Both the position numbers and the translations under genes were made by a program. Positions 43,250-52,281 of a DNA stretch of 64,000 bases are shown one piece after another. The stretch is from Pseudalgibacter alginicilyticus. Lineage in GTDB: Bacteria > Bacteroidota > Bacteroidia > Flavobacteriales > Flavobacteriaceae. Where the stretch lies: assembly GCF_001310225.1 (NCBI RefSeq), contig NZ_CP012898.1:1860001-1924000 (forward strand), given 5' to 3'. Every line of letters begins with the position of its first letter. Within the stretch, counting starts at the first letter, position 1. Below the pieces are notes generated by a model. It had not been told where the DNA came from. It saw only the letters and a program-made list of their open reading frames with translations, and searched no databases.

Positions 43250-44269
43250 CTAAATTAATTCTCGTAACATTTTTACAGCTGTTTCTGCAGTTATATCTCT
43301 TTGAGGTGAACCAAACATTTCATAACCAACCATAAACTTTTTTACGGAGGCACTACGTAACAACGGTGGATAAAAACTCATGTGCCAATGCCAATGATTG
43401 TTGGCTTGTCCATTGGTTGGCGCTTGATGTATACCACTTGAATACGGAAACGATGTATTGAATAATTTATCATAAGCCTTGGTTAAAACCGCAATAGCTT
43501 CAGCAAAATTTAAAGCTTCATTGTCAGACATAGTTAAAATGTCTGGTTGAACTTTTTTAGGAACAATCATAGCTTCAAACGGCCAAATAGCCCAAAATGG
43601 AACAAGTACAACAAAATCATTATTTTGAAAAATTATACGTTCATTTTTTTCTAATTCTTGTGTTAAATAATCTCCTAAAAGGCTACTATTATTTTTATTG
43701 AAATAGTTTAATTGATGCGTGTTTTTTTTGTCTACTTCATTTGGAAGTGTCGATTGACTCCATATTTGCCCATGTGGATGTGGATTGCTACAGCCCATAA
43801 CCGCACCTTTATTCTCAAAAATCTGAACGTAGTTTATATTTGGATTTTGTGCCAATTCTTTAAACTCTCTCTGCCAAGCAAAAACTACTTTTTGAATCTC
43901 AGCTGGTTTCATATCTGCTAAACTTTTTGAGTGGTCTGGGCTAAAACAAATCACTTTGCAAATTCCAGTTTCACTTTGTGCTACCATCAAACCGTCCTCT
44001 ACTAAAAACGTTTTAGAATCGCTTTGTAAAGCAGCAAAATCATTAGTAAACACAAAAACATCTTGGTAATTCGGATTTATTTCACCGTTAATTCTAGTGT
44101 TACCAGCACATAGGTAACAACTTTCATCATAAGAAGGTCTTTTTTCATTAGATACCACTTCATTCTGCCCTTGCCATGGCCTTTTTGCACGATGTGGTGA
44201 CACTAAAACCCATTCTCCTGTTAAAATATTTAATCGTTTATGGGAATAATCTTGTAAATCTGTATTCAT
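43250..44269 (-). CDS. galT: Galactose-1-phosphate uridylyltransferase
   Basis: 339 residues. NPHPHGQIWS holds the HxH active-site nucleophile; CYLCAGN gives metal-binding cysteines and HWHWHMSFYPP the C-terminal His cluster. It exchanges UMP between UDP-glucose and galactose 1-phosphate in the Leloir pathway. Last gene of the minus-strand unit GntR-galM-galK-galT, 24 nt after galK. Confidence 0.96.
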   Translation of the reverse strand: MNTDLQDYSHKRLNILTGEWVLVSPHRAKRPWQGQNEVVSNEKRPSYDESCYLCAGNTRINGEINPNYQDVFVFTNDFAALQSDSKTFLVEDGLMVAQSETGICKVICFSPDHSKSLADMKPAEIQKVVFAWQREFKELAQNPNINYVQIFENKGAVMGCSNPHPHGQIWSQSTLPNEVDKKNTHQLNYFNKNNSSLLGDYLTQELEKNERIIFQNNDFVVLVPFWAIWPFEAMIVPKKVQPDILTMSDNEALNFAEAIAVLTKAYDKLFNTSFPYSSGIHQAPTNGQANNHWHWHMSFYPPLLRSASVKKFMVGYEMFGSPQRDITAETAVKMLRELI

Positions 44270-44293
44270 TCTATTGAAATATTGTTGACAATT

Positions 44294-45439
44294 TTATATT
44301 AATCCTGTTCCGTTAGACAATGAAACCGCATAAATAGAACAGTCATTATTAAACTTATTTTTGTAAGCTTTAGTTACAGCTTCTTGAAATAATTTAGAAC
44401 CTGTTTTTGAAACCAAATTAATAGTACAGCCTCCAAAGCCTCCACCCATCATTCTTGCCCCTATTACTTGATCGCTTTCTTTTGCACAGTCAACCAAAAA
44501 GTCTAATTCATCACAACTAACTTTATATTGTTTTGAAAGTCCTTCATGTGATGCAAAAATTAATTCCCCAAGTTTTTCCAAATCATCTGCCAACATAGCA
44601 GCTCCTGCATCCACGGCACGTTGATTTTCCTGTACAACGTATAATACTTTTTGATAATCTTCATCAGAAACCTGATCCTTAATAGTTAATAAATCTGATT
44701 CTGTTGCATCTCTTAACGCTTTAATATTTAGCATTTTTGAAATAGATTCACAAACAGAACGTCTATCATTATATGCACTATCAGATAAGCTGTGTTTTAC
44801 ATTAGTATTGATTAAAATCAATTCATAATCATGAAAATCTATTTTAAAAGGTTTTGCTTCAATAGAACGACAATCCAACAACAAAGCATGATTTTCAATA
44901 CCAAACATACTAGCATATTGATCCATAATTCCACAATTAACACCTGCAAAATTATGCTCTGCTTTCTGAGATATATAAATCATTTCTTCACGAGACAATC
45001 CTAAATTAAAAGTTTCATTCAAGCCAACGACAATGCTATTTTCTAAAGCAGCAGAAGAAGACAATCCTGCGCCACCAGGAATATCACCTCCAAAAACGAC
45101 ATCAAAATTTTCTATTTTAATTCCTTTTTTTTGAATTTCAGAAACAACACCTATAACATAATTGCCCCAATGTTCAGTATGTAAGGGTTGAATAGAATCT
45201 GGAAAAAATTCTATCCCTTCATTCATATCTACAGCAAAAGCAGTAGAAATTTCGGCATCACTTTTTTGAATAGCAGCAACAATCCCTTTATCAATAGCTG
45301 CTGGAAATACAAAACCATCATTATAATCAGTATGCTCACCAATTATATTAATTCTTCCTGGAGAAAAGACCATTAAAGGTTCTGTGCTAAATTTACTTTT
45401 AAAAGTCGATTTAATATTATTAATCATTGCTTTATTCAT
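44294..45439 (-). CDS. galK: Galactokinase
   Basis: 381 residues from ATG 45439; a TTG two codons earlier is less likely. GRINIIGEHTDYNDGFVFP is the galactokinase signature (R, E, H, D contacts), and GGDIPGGAGLSSSAALE is the GHMP phosphate-binding loop; GGGFGGCTINL is motif 3. It phosphorylates galactose at C1. Sits between galM and galT. Confidence 0.97.
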   Translation of the reverse strand: MNKAMINNIKSTFKSKFSTEPLMVFSPGRINIIGEHTDYNDGFVFPAAIDKGIVAAIQKSDAEISTAFAVDMNEGIEFFPDSIQPLHTEHWGNYVIGVVSEIQKKGIKIENFDVVFGGDIPGGAGLSSSAALENSIVVGLNETFNLGLSREEMIYISQKAEHNFAGVNCGIMDQYASMFGIENHALLLDCRSIEAKPFKIDFHDYELILINTNVKHSLSDSAYNDRRSVCESISKMLNIKALRDATESDLLTIKDQVSDEDYQKVLYVVQENQRAVDAGAAMLADDLEKLGELIFASHEGLSKQYKVSCDELDFLVDCAKESDQVIGARMMGGGFGGCTINLVSKTGSKLFQEAVTKAYKNKFNNDCSIYAVSLSNGTGLI

Positions 45440-45472
45440 CTTCAATATGCATTAATTCAAAAAATTTGAATA

Positions 45473-46363
45473 TTATTTATTATTAACTTGTACAGACCAA
45501 CTCAATCTGTAACTTTCATTTGGATTTAAAATCTGCAAACCTATCTCATTATTAAAACTATCCGACACCCCTGTTGTTGGCTCAATAGCAATGGTATTTG
45601 CTTTTGGCGGGGTGTACATTTGTAAAAAATTCTCTTGAGAAGTAGATTTTATGAACAACTCATAATCTGGAGTTTTAAAAACGATTTCATTAGAATCTAA
45701 AACATAACAATCATCCAATTGTTTATCTTTTATTTGAAAAACACTAACAGGCTCAATAGTTTCTATACCGGTAGTTATATTTCTATCCCCTATAATTAAC
45801 TTTTTATTTGATTCAAATTCTAAAGTACTATCGTATAAACTACTGCTATCAAAATAAGGGTGCCAACCTAATGTAAATGGAAATGCCTTGGTGCTTGTGT
45901 TTTTTACAGAAACACCTAAACTTAAACCATTATTTGTTAAAGTATATTCCAATTGAATGATAAATGTGTATGGAAATCCTATAGATTCCTTCAACTCTTC
46001 ATATTGCAAAATAACAGATGCACTGCGCTCTGTTGTTTTTTCATCTATTAGTGTAAATATTTTATTATACACCAAACCATGTAATGCATTATTTTCTTCC
46101 TTTTGATTAATTTCAAATAGAAAATTTTGCCCCTTAAAAGTATAGGCTCCATCTTTAATTCTATTTGCAAATGGAAATAAGATTGAAGATGCATAAGTAT
46201 TTGAGTAGGTTAATGGATATAAATCTTTTATTATTTGACGTCCACTGAGTGTTAATAATAACAAACTTGCTCCTTCACTTAAATTAATTTTTGCATATAC
46301 TTCCTTTTTAGAATCTTCAATTTCTATAGTATGCAAATCTTGATTATGTTTTATATGATACAT
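45473..46363 (-). CDS. Aldose 1-epimerase-like protein (galactose mutarotase)
   Basis: 296 residues of the beta-sandwich galactose mutarotase fold. HGLVYNK contains the first catalytic-type His; GWHPYFDSSS the second; the C-terminal IAIEPTTGVSDSFNN carries the Glu. Gene context with galK and galT supports mutarotation of galactose. The sequence is of the divergent YeaD/LacX-like branch, so specificity is less certain than for a canonical GalM. Confidence 0.85.
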   Translation of the reverse strand: MYHIKHNQDLHTIEIEDSKKEVYAKINLSEGASLLLLTLSGRQIIKDLYPLTYSNTYASSILFPFANRIKDGAYTFKGQNFLFEINQKEENNALHGLVYNKIFTLIDEKTTERSASVILQYEELKESIGFPYTFIIQLEYTLTNNGLSLGVSVKNTSTKAFPFTLGWHPYFDSSSLYDSTLEFESNKKLIIGDRNITTGIETIEPVSVFQIKDKQLDDCYVLDSNEIVFKTPDYELFIKSTSQENFLQMYTPPKANTIAIEPTTGVSDSFNNEIGLQILNPNESYRLSWSVQVNNK

Positions 46364-46375
46364 GTTTTTTTAAAA

Positions 46376-47368
46376 TTACAACGAGTTTCTAATGATGAGT
46401 CTATGTGGGTTTTCTATTTTAACTTGTTCTTTTCCTATTATCATTTCTGCCAAGCGTTTTCCCATAGCGTTAAAATCTGTTGATATGGTAGTTATACCAC
46501 CTTCTACAATTTCTTTAAGCAACGTATCATTAAATGAAATAGCTCCAATATCTTCTTTAAGAATCAGTTTAGCAGTTTTCATTTTTTTTATCAAGGTTAG
46601 CAAACTTCTATCATCAGGCATTAAATATAGCTCTCCTTTTTCAAGAGATTTATTCTTTAAATCATTTATGATCTCATAAGAAATACTATTTTTTTCACAG
46701 AAATCTTTAAATCCATTTTGAATAGCTATAGGCTGCTTATCTTCCGAAAAAACCAAAATCATTTTTCTGTAGTTTTTAATCAGTAACCGTGCATCATTTA
46801 GGTTATCATAGATAGATTTTTCAAAATTTTGATAAATAGCAGGATATTCTATTAAATCGTCATGCACCTGATCCAAAATATAAACTTTATCTTTAGGAAG
46901 TGCTTTTATAAACCGATTGGTGTTTTTTAAGTTTGCTGGCATGATAATATAATAATTATAATCACCAGTATTATCATTAATTAATTTGCTAAAAATAGTC
47001 TCATTAAAATGATGAAAATAAATATCTACTTGAATATTTTCTCCCAAATTTTCCAAAAACGAATTGTATAAATCTTCCTTAAAGGCATTTAATTCATCAA
47101 ACAATAAAAATATTTTTTGAACGACACTAACATCTTCACTTACAACATAATACCCTTTCCCTACAATAGACTGTATAATACCTCTATTTTTCAACTCATT
47201 AAAAGCCATTAAAACAGTATCTCTTGAAAGTTTAAAATCATCTCTCACACTATTAACCGAGGGTAATTGATCACCTTTTCTTAAAGCACCAGACAATATA
47301 GCATCTTCAATAGAATTGATAATCTGCTTGTATTTTGGTACCCCTATTTTTTTCTTAATAGTAATCAT
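46376..47368 (-). CDS. GntR family transcriptional regulator with sugar-binding domain
   Basis: 330 residues. N-terminal GntR winged helix (residues ~1-75): ILSGALRKGDQLPSVNSVRD and SRDTVLMAFNELKNRGII. The C-terminal part (about 85-330) is a periplasmic-binding-protein-like fold as in LacI proteins, ending AISFNDTLLKEIVEGGITTI. This architecture is common in Bacteroidota sugar regulators. First gene of the gal unit; divergent from the symporter. Two dyads lie in the shared promoter. Inferred repressor of both units, released by galactose or a derivative. Confidence 0.9.
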   Translation of the reverse strand: MITIKKKIGVPKYKQIINSIEDAILSGALRKGDQLPSVNSVRDDFKLSRDTVLMAFNELKNRGIIQSIVGKGYYVVSEDVSVVQKIFLLFDELNAFKEDLYNSFLENLGENIQVDIYFHHFNETIFSKLINDNTGDYNYYIIMPANLKNTNRFIKALPKDKVYILDQVHDDLIEYPAIYQNFEKSIYDNLNDARLLIKNYRKMILVFSEDKQPIAIQNGFKDFCEKNSISYEIINDLKNKSLEKGELYLMPDDRSLLTLIKKMKTAKLILKEDIGAISFNDTLLKEIVEGGITTISTDFNAMGKRLAEMIIGKEQVKIENPHRLIIRNSL

Positions 47369-47376
47369 AATCGATA

Positions 47377-47475
47377 CAAATATAGAATATTCTATTTAAA
47401 AACCCTACCAAACCCTACTGGTATGTTTTTTTTTGTTAAAAATACTTTTTTAAATAATATAAATATCTATATTTG
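47377..47475. promoter_or_regulatory. Divergent gal promoters with GntR operator candidates
   Basis: Minus strand: -7 element TATATTTG (47377-47384) serves the GntR-gal unit. Plus strand: -7 element TATATTTG (47468-47475) serves the symporter. Between or overlapping them are ATAGAATATTCTAT (47382-47395, perfect palindrome, overlapping the minus-strand -7) and TACCA-N8-TGGTA (47406-47423). Either could be the GntR site. Confidence 0.65.
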
Positions 47476-47519
47476 AATTCATTTTGTTATCAACAACCAA
47501 AAAACTAAATACAATTATT

Positions 47520-49148
47520 ATGACAAATGGATTTGAATTTTGGGACTATGTAGTTTTTATTGCATATGCCATTTTAATTTTAGGTGTAGGATTATGGGTT
47601 TCTCGTGATAAAGATGGCCATGAAAAAAATGCAGAAGACTACTTTTTAGCAAGCAAATCTTTACCCTGGTGGGCAATTGGAACCTCATTAATAGCCGCCA
47701 ATATTTCTGCCGAGCAATTTATTGGTATGTCTGGATCTGGGTTTGCCTTAGGGTTAGCTATTGCATCTTATGAATGGATGGCAGCCATCACCTTAATAAT
47801 TGTAGGAAAATATTTTCTTCCTATTTTTATTGAAAAAGGACTATACACTATCCCTGAATTTGTTGAAAAACGATTCTCAACAAACCTTAAAACTATTCTT
47901 GCGGTATTTTGGATTGCCCTTTATGTGTTTGTTAATTTAGCATCCGTTTTATACTTAGGAGGCCTTGCTATTGAAACTATAATGGGCTTTGACATGATTT
48001 ATGCTGTTATTGGTTTAGCCCTTTTTGCAGCAGCTTATTCTCTTTATGGTGGGCTATCTGCAGTAGCTTGGACCGATGTCATTCAAGTTGTATTTTTAGT
48101 ATTAGGTGGTTTAGCCACAACCTATTTAGCACTAAATACTGTTTCTGGTGGAGAAGGTATCATATCTGGATTTTCAAAAGTTGTTGAAGCAGCTCCCGAA
48201 AAATTCCATATGATTTTAGAAAAATCAAACGATAATTATATAAACTTACCTGGTGTATGGGTATTAATTGGTGGTTTATGGGTTGCAAACATTTACTATT
48301 GGGGCTTTAACCAATATATCATTCAAAGAACGCTTGCGGCTAAGTCTTTAAAAGAATCTCAAAAGGGTATTTTATTAGCTGCTGGTTTAAAAATTATCAT
48401 TCCTTTAATTGTTGTGGTGCCTGGAATTGCTGCATATGTTATGGTAAATGACCCTGAAATTATGGCTAATTTAGGACAAGCTGGCCAATTAAGTATTCCT
48501 TCATCTGGACAAGCAGATAAGGCATATCCATGGTTATTACAATTTTTACCAACAGGACTTAAAGGCGTAGCATTTGCTGCTTTAGCCGCAGCTATTGTGT
48601 CATCTTTAGCATCCATGCTAAATTCTACTTCCACCATTTTTACAATGGACATATACAAACAATATATAAACAAAAACGCAAGTGATAAAGCCACCGTTAG
48701 TGTTGGTAGAATATCTGCTGCCGTAGCTTTAATTATTGCTGTAATAATGGCACCTCTTTTAGGTGGTATAGATCAAGCATTCCAATTTATTCAAGAATGG
48801 ACAGGTGTTGTTAGTCCAGGTATATTAGCTGTTTTCATTTTAGGCTTATTCTGGAAAAAAACGACTAACAATGCTGCTATTTGGGGAGCCCTGCTTTCAA
48901 TACCAATTGCTTTAGCTTTAAAATACATTCCAATAGAAGCTCTTGAACCTTGGATGCATCAAATGGGACTCACAGCATTACTCACCATGCTAATCATCAT
49001 CATTTTAAGCTATTTACAAAACAAAGGTAAAGATGACGAAAAAGGAATTGACTTTTCAGAAGATTTATTCAAAACAAGCCCTTTATTCAATATAGGGTCC
49101 ATAGTAATTTGCATTATCACTGCAACTCTATATTGTCTATTTTGGTAA
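47520..49148 (+). CDS. Sodium/sugar symporter (SSS family), probably galactose
   Basis: 542 residues with about 14 membrane helices. The chosen ATG at 47520 begins right before the first helix; the frame extends to a TTG at 47484 that adds 12 residues between the -7 element and this ATG. SSS features include ANISAEQFIGMSGSGFALG, YSLYGGLSAVAWTDVIQ (the sodium solute symporter signature region) and SSLASMLNSTSTIFTMDIY. It resembles the SGLT-like branch. Divergent from the GntR-gal unit and sharing its operator region, so the substrate is most simply galactose or a galactoside. Confidence 0.9.
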   Translation: MTNGFEFWDYVVFIAYAILILGVGLWVSRDKDGHEKNAEDYFLASKSLPWWAIGTSLIAANISAEQFIGMSGSGFALGLAIASYEWMAAITLIIVGKYFLPIFIEKGLYTIPEFVEKRFSTNLKTILAVFWIALYVFVNLASVLYLGGLAIETIMGFDMIYAVIGLALFAAAYSLYGGLSAVAWTDVIQVVFLVLGGLATTYLALNTVSGGEGIISGFSKVVEAAPEKFHMILEKSNDNYINLPGVWVLIGGLWVANIYYWGFNQYIIQRTLAAKSLKESQKGILLAAGLKIIIPLIVVVPGIAAYVMVNDPEIMANLGQAGQLSIPSSGQADKAYPWLLQFLPTGLKGVAFAALAAAIVSSLASMLNSTSTIFTMDIYKQYINKNASDKATVSVGRISAAVALIIAVIMAPLLGGIDQAFQFIQEWTGVVSPGILAVFILGLFWKKTTNNAAIWGALLSIPIALALKYIPIEALEPWMHQMGLTALLTMLIIIILSYLQNKGKDDEKGIDFSEDLFKTSPLFNIGSIVICIITATLYCLFW

Positions 49149-49192
49149 AGACAATCAAAAAAAACTGAATTAATAGCATTTCAAGTTACAAT

Positions 49193-49243
49193 AAGAGTCA
49201 AAATATCTCGATTAATTGAAGATATTTTGGCTCTTTTCTTTTT
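49193..49243 (+). terminator. Terminator of the symporter gene
   Basis: A 16-bp stem with one T-G wobble, arms at 49193-49208 and 49220-49235 (ends AAGAG and CTCTT), 11-nt loop, followed by TTTCTTTTT. Confidence 0.85.
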
Positions 49244-49338
49244 AACAATTCACAAAAGATATCAAATTTTATGTTAAGTAATATTATTTTTATCGACTCA
49301 AGGGGCATAGATTTTTATCTTTATAAAAAATATATTTT

Positions 49339-49674
49339 ATGCAAAAGACATATTACGACCCTGCTGACCTCAAAAAATTTGGAAAAATAAGTGACTGGAA
49401 TCAAGAATTAGGTGATAAATTTTTCGATTACTATAGTAGGGTCTTTGAAGAAGGAACTTTAAGTGCTCGCGAAAAATCTTTAATTGCTTTAGCGGTAGCA
49501 CATACTGAACAATGCCCATATTGTATTGATGCCTATACTCAAGACGGCTTACAACGTGGCATTACCAAAGAAGAAATGATGGAAGCATTACATGTTGGTG
49601 CTGCTATTAAAGGTGGTGCAACTTTAGTCCACGGTGTGCAAATGATGAATAAAGTAAACAAACTTGAAATGTAA
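49339..49674 (+). CDS. Arsenosugar/selenodomain-associated alkylhydroperoxidase-like protein
   Basis: 111 residues, AhpD-like. TEQCPYCIDAY holds the CxxC pair, flanked by AVAHTE and a later HVGAAIKGGATLVHG. It matches the small carboxymuconolactone-decarboxylase family that accompanies rSAM/selenodomain proteins; in some bacteria the homologues contain selenocysteine at the redox site, here it is Cys. It starts the arsenosugar-type cluster, 77 nt before the radical SAM gene. Exact reaction unknown. Confidence 0.88.
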   Translation: MQKTYYDPADLKKFGKISDWNQELGDKFFDYYSRVFEEGTLSAREKSLIALAVAHTEQCPYCIDAYTQDGLQRGITKEEMMEALHVGAAIKGGATLVHGVQMMNKVNKLEM

Positions 49675-49751
49675 AAACAGTTTACGATAATAAAATTACT
49701 TTTAATCAATTCAATACGTCATTTGTAATTCGCAATTCCTTAAATCCATAT

Positions 49752-50807
49752 ATGACAACAAAGTCCCTACATAAACGCGAAAGCGACTTAGCAAACAGCA
49801 ACAAGCAACTAAAAATTCTATCTAATGGTATTTTTCAAAATGGCGATTTACCAACCTTTAAAGAAAAAATTTCTAAATCTGGCCAATTTCCTCTTAAAGC
49901 AAAAAAATTAGAAATTTTACAAATCAATGTAGGATACATGTGCAATCAGGTGTGCGAACATTGCCATGTAGATGCTGGACCAGACCGAAAAGAAATTATG
50001 ACAAAAGAAACCATGCTACAATGCTTGGAAGTCATTAAAAGTACAGGAGCTCATACATTAGATTTAACAGGAGGTGCTCCAGAAATGAATCCAAATTTTA
50101 GATGGTTTGTAGACGAAGCTTCAAAAGTTGGTATAAAAGATTTTATAGTTCGTTCTAATTTAACCATTATAAGAGCCAATAAAAAATACCATGATTTGCC
50201 AGAATTTTTCAAAAAACACAATGTTCATGTGGTAAGTTCCATGCCACATTGGACACGCGGAAAAACAGACAAACAACGTGGCAATGGTGTGTTTGACGCT
50301 TCCATAAAGGCTTTGCAAGATTTAAACAATACTGGTTACGGGATGCCAAATAGCTCATTACGATTGGATTTAGTTTACAATCCATCTGGTGCATTTTTAC
50401 CTGGCAACCAAGTGGATATGGAAAAAGATTTCAAGAAAGCCTTAAAAGAAGATTTCAGCATTCAGTTTCATAATTTATTTACAATAACCAATTTACCAAT
50501 AGCTCGCTTTTTGGATTACTTAATAGCCTCCGAAAACTACGAAGATTATATGCACGCCTTAGTAGAAGCCTACAACCCTTTGGCTGTTTCAAATGTCATG
50601 TGCACAAACACACTATCTGTAAGTTGGGACGGGTATTTATACGATTGCGATTTTAATCAAATGCTGGGACTTCCCGTAAACAGTAAATCAAAACACATCT
50701 CAGATTACAATGAAAATTTACTTGAAGGTAGAAACATTGAAATATCTCAACATTGTTATGGATGTACAGCGGGTGCAGGCAGCAGTTGTCAAGGCGTTGT
50801 GGCGTAA
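49752..50807 (+). CDS. arsS: ArsS-like radical SAM protein (arsenosugar biosynthesis, selenodomain family)
   Basis: 351 residues. Radical SAM motif C64-x3-C68-x2-C71 in YMCNQVCEHCHVDAG; DLTGGAPEMNP follows. The C-terminus has the DUF3641-type Cys-rich domain CYGCTAGAGSSCQG (C335, C338, C346). ArsS adds a deoxyadenosyl group to a methylated arsenical in arsenosugar synthesis; the family was earlier called rSAM/selenodomain because some members carry Sec. No arsenite methyltransferase (ArsM) gene is visible in this window, so the substrate would have to be made elsewhere. Role by family and context. Confidence 0.9.
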   Translation: MTTKSLHKRESDLANSNKQLKILSNGIFQNGDLPTFKEKISKSGQFPLKAKKLEILQINVGYMCNQVCEHCHVDAGPDRKEIMTKETMLQCLEVIKSTGAHTLDLTGGAPEMNPNFRWFVDEASKVGIKDFIVRSNLTIIRANKKYHDLPEFFKKHNVHVVSSMPHWTRGKTDKQRGNGVFDASIKALQDLNNTGYGMPNSSLRLDLVYNPSGAFLPGNQVDMEKDFKKALKEDFSIQFHNLFTITNLPIARFLDYLIASENYEDYMHALVEAYNPLAVSNVMCTNTLSVSWDGYLYDCDFNQMLGLPVNSKSKHISDYNENLLEGRNIEISQHCYGCTAGAGSSCQGVVA

Positions 50808-50859
50808 AAAAATATTTTAACATAAAGATGCACTCTTAAAGATATCTCTGAAAAACAAA

Positions 50860-50943
50860 TTAGAGAATCTCTAAATATTATGAATATGAAGCCTCCAATA
50901 ATTACTTATATTTTTGATGAAAATTTGATGAAAAGTAGATTTG
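50860..50943 (+). promoter_or_regulatory. Candidate internal promoter of the second symporter
   Basis: Two TAnnTTTG matches precede the gene: TATTTTTG at 50909-50916 and TAGATTTG at 50936-50943, the latter so close to the ATG (3 nt) that it would give a leaderless transcript. A dyad TTAGAGAATCTCTAA lies at 50860-50874. Confidence 0.35.
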
Positions 50944-50946
50944 TAA

Positions 50947-52281
50947 ATGAGCATAATTAATTGGCAATGGATTTTAATAATCGTATCGAGCTTAGTACTG
51001 TTTTTGTTGTCTCCATTGGCAAAAACAGCCAATCAGTTTTTTAAAGCTGTAAATCAAAAAAAAAGACCCAGTGTTTTAGTGCTAACTGGTAGTTTAATCA
51101 TTTCTTGGATTTTTGCAAAAAGTATTACCAATGCTGCAAATTTAGGTCTCAGTTTTGGTATTGTTGGTGGTATAGCTTATGCTGGTTACTACCTATCGTT
51201 TGCCGTTGCTGGAGTACTAATTTACAAACTAAGAGTCAATGGTGGCTATTATAGCATTCACCATTTTTTAACTTCAAAATTTGGAACAGGTGCTATGGCC
51301 TTATTTTCCGTTTTGATTGCTATTCGGTTATTTAATGAAGTATGGAGTAACACCATGGTTATTGGTAGTTATTTTGGAGAACAAGGCAGCACGGACTACT
51401 TTGGAGCTATTATATTATTTACACTCCTTACATTAGCATACGCTATAAAAGGTGGTCTTAGTAGTTCTATTTTTACCGACTCCATACAAATGGTATTATT
51501 TTCGATACTACTTGTAGTTATCTTATGGTCATTACTTTCGGTTGAAACATTCTCTATTAACGATGTTATTTCATCAGGTACTTGGAGTTTTGAATTGGGA
51601 CTTAATCTCTTTTTCGCTGCTATTATCCAGTCTTTCAGTTATCCTTTTCATGATCCTGTTTTAACAGATCGAGCCTTTATAACTACTCCAAAAACAACTC
51701 GAAAAAGTTTTTTATGGGCTAGCTTTTTAGGAGCTTTTTCCATTATACTTTTTAGCATTATTGGAATATATGCCAAAAAACAAGGCTTTACTGGACAAGC
51801 TGCTGTAGAAGTTGGTAAAGCCTTTGGCCTTGTTATTTTATTAATCATCAATTTCATAATGATTACCTCTGCTGCATCTACTTTAGATTCTACTTTTTCT
51901 TCATTTTCAAAATTATTAGCAATCGATTTAAAAGTAAGTAAAAACTTAAATTTTGGTCGTATATCCATGGTTATTATTGCTGTATTAGGAACACTTCCTA
52001 TACTTTTAAACGCCGACATTTTATCTGCAACGACTATTTCGGGTACCATGGTGATTGGCTTAACGCCTATTTTTTTATTTTGGAATATTAAAACTCATAA
52101 AATCAGCTTTTATCTAAGTGTTATTTGCGGTTTAATTTTTGGTTTTATTTTAGTACTTGACCTCTTTCCTAAAGCACTCATTTTAACAAACGGAAAGTAT
52201 GCAGATTTGTTATGGGTAAACGTTTGGGGAATATTAAGTTGCATCATTTTATACCTTATACCTTCATGGATAAAAAAATAG
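50947..52281 (+). CDS. Sodium:solute symporter family protein
   Basis: 444 residues with about 12 membrane helices, shorter than the galactose symporter above. SSS-type features are AIKGGLSSSIFTDSIQMVLF and TSAASTLDSTFSSFSKL. It lies inside the arsenosugar-type cluster; its stop overlaps the metallophosphoesterase gene by 16 nt, so the two are co-translated. The substrate is unknown. By context it could import or export a cluster intermediate, but that is inference. Confidence 0.8.
   Translation: MSIINWQWILIIVSSLVLFLLSPLAKTANQFFKAVNQKKRPSVLVLTGSLIISWIFAKSITNAANLGLSFGIVGGIAYAGYYLSFAVAGVLIYKLRVNGGYYSIHHFLTSKFGTGAMALFSVLIAIRLFNEVWSNTMVIGSYFGEQGSTDYFGAIILFTLLTLAYAIKGGLSSSIFTDSIQMVLFSILLVVILWSLLSVETFSINDVISSGTWSFELGLNLFFAAIIQSFSYPFHDPVLTDRAFITTPKTTRKSFLWASFLGAFSIILFSIIGIYAKKQGFTGQAAVEVGKAFGLVILLIINFIMITSAASTLDSTFSSFSKLLAIDLKVSKNLNFGRISMVIIAVLGTLPILLNADILSATTISGTMVIGLTPIFLFWNIKTHKISFYLSVICGLIFGFILVLDLFPKALILTNGKYADLLWVNVWGILSCIILYLIPSWIKK

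Noticed and set aside
51648-52049. 133-codon minus-strand frame inside the symporter gene
   Set aside because: Antisense of membrane helices; no start context and no family.
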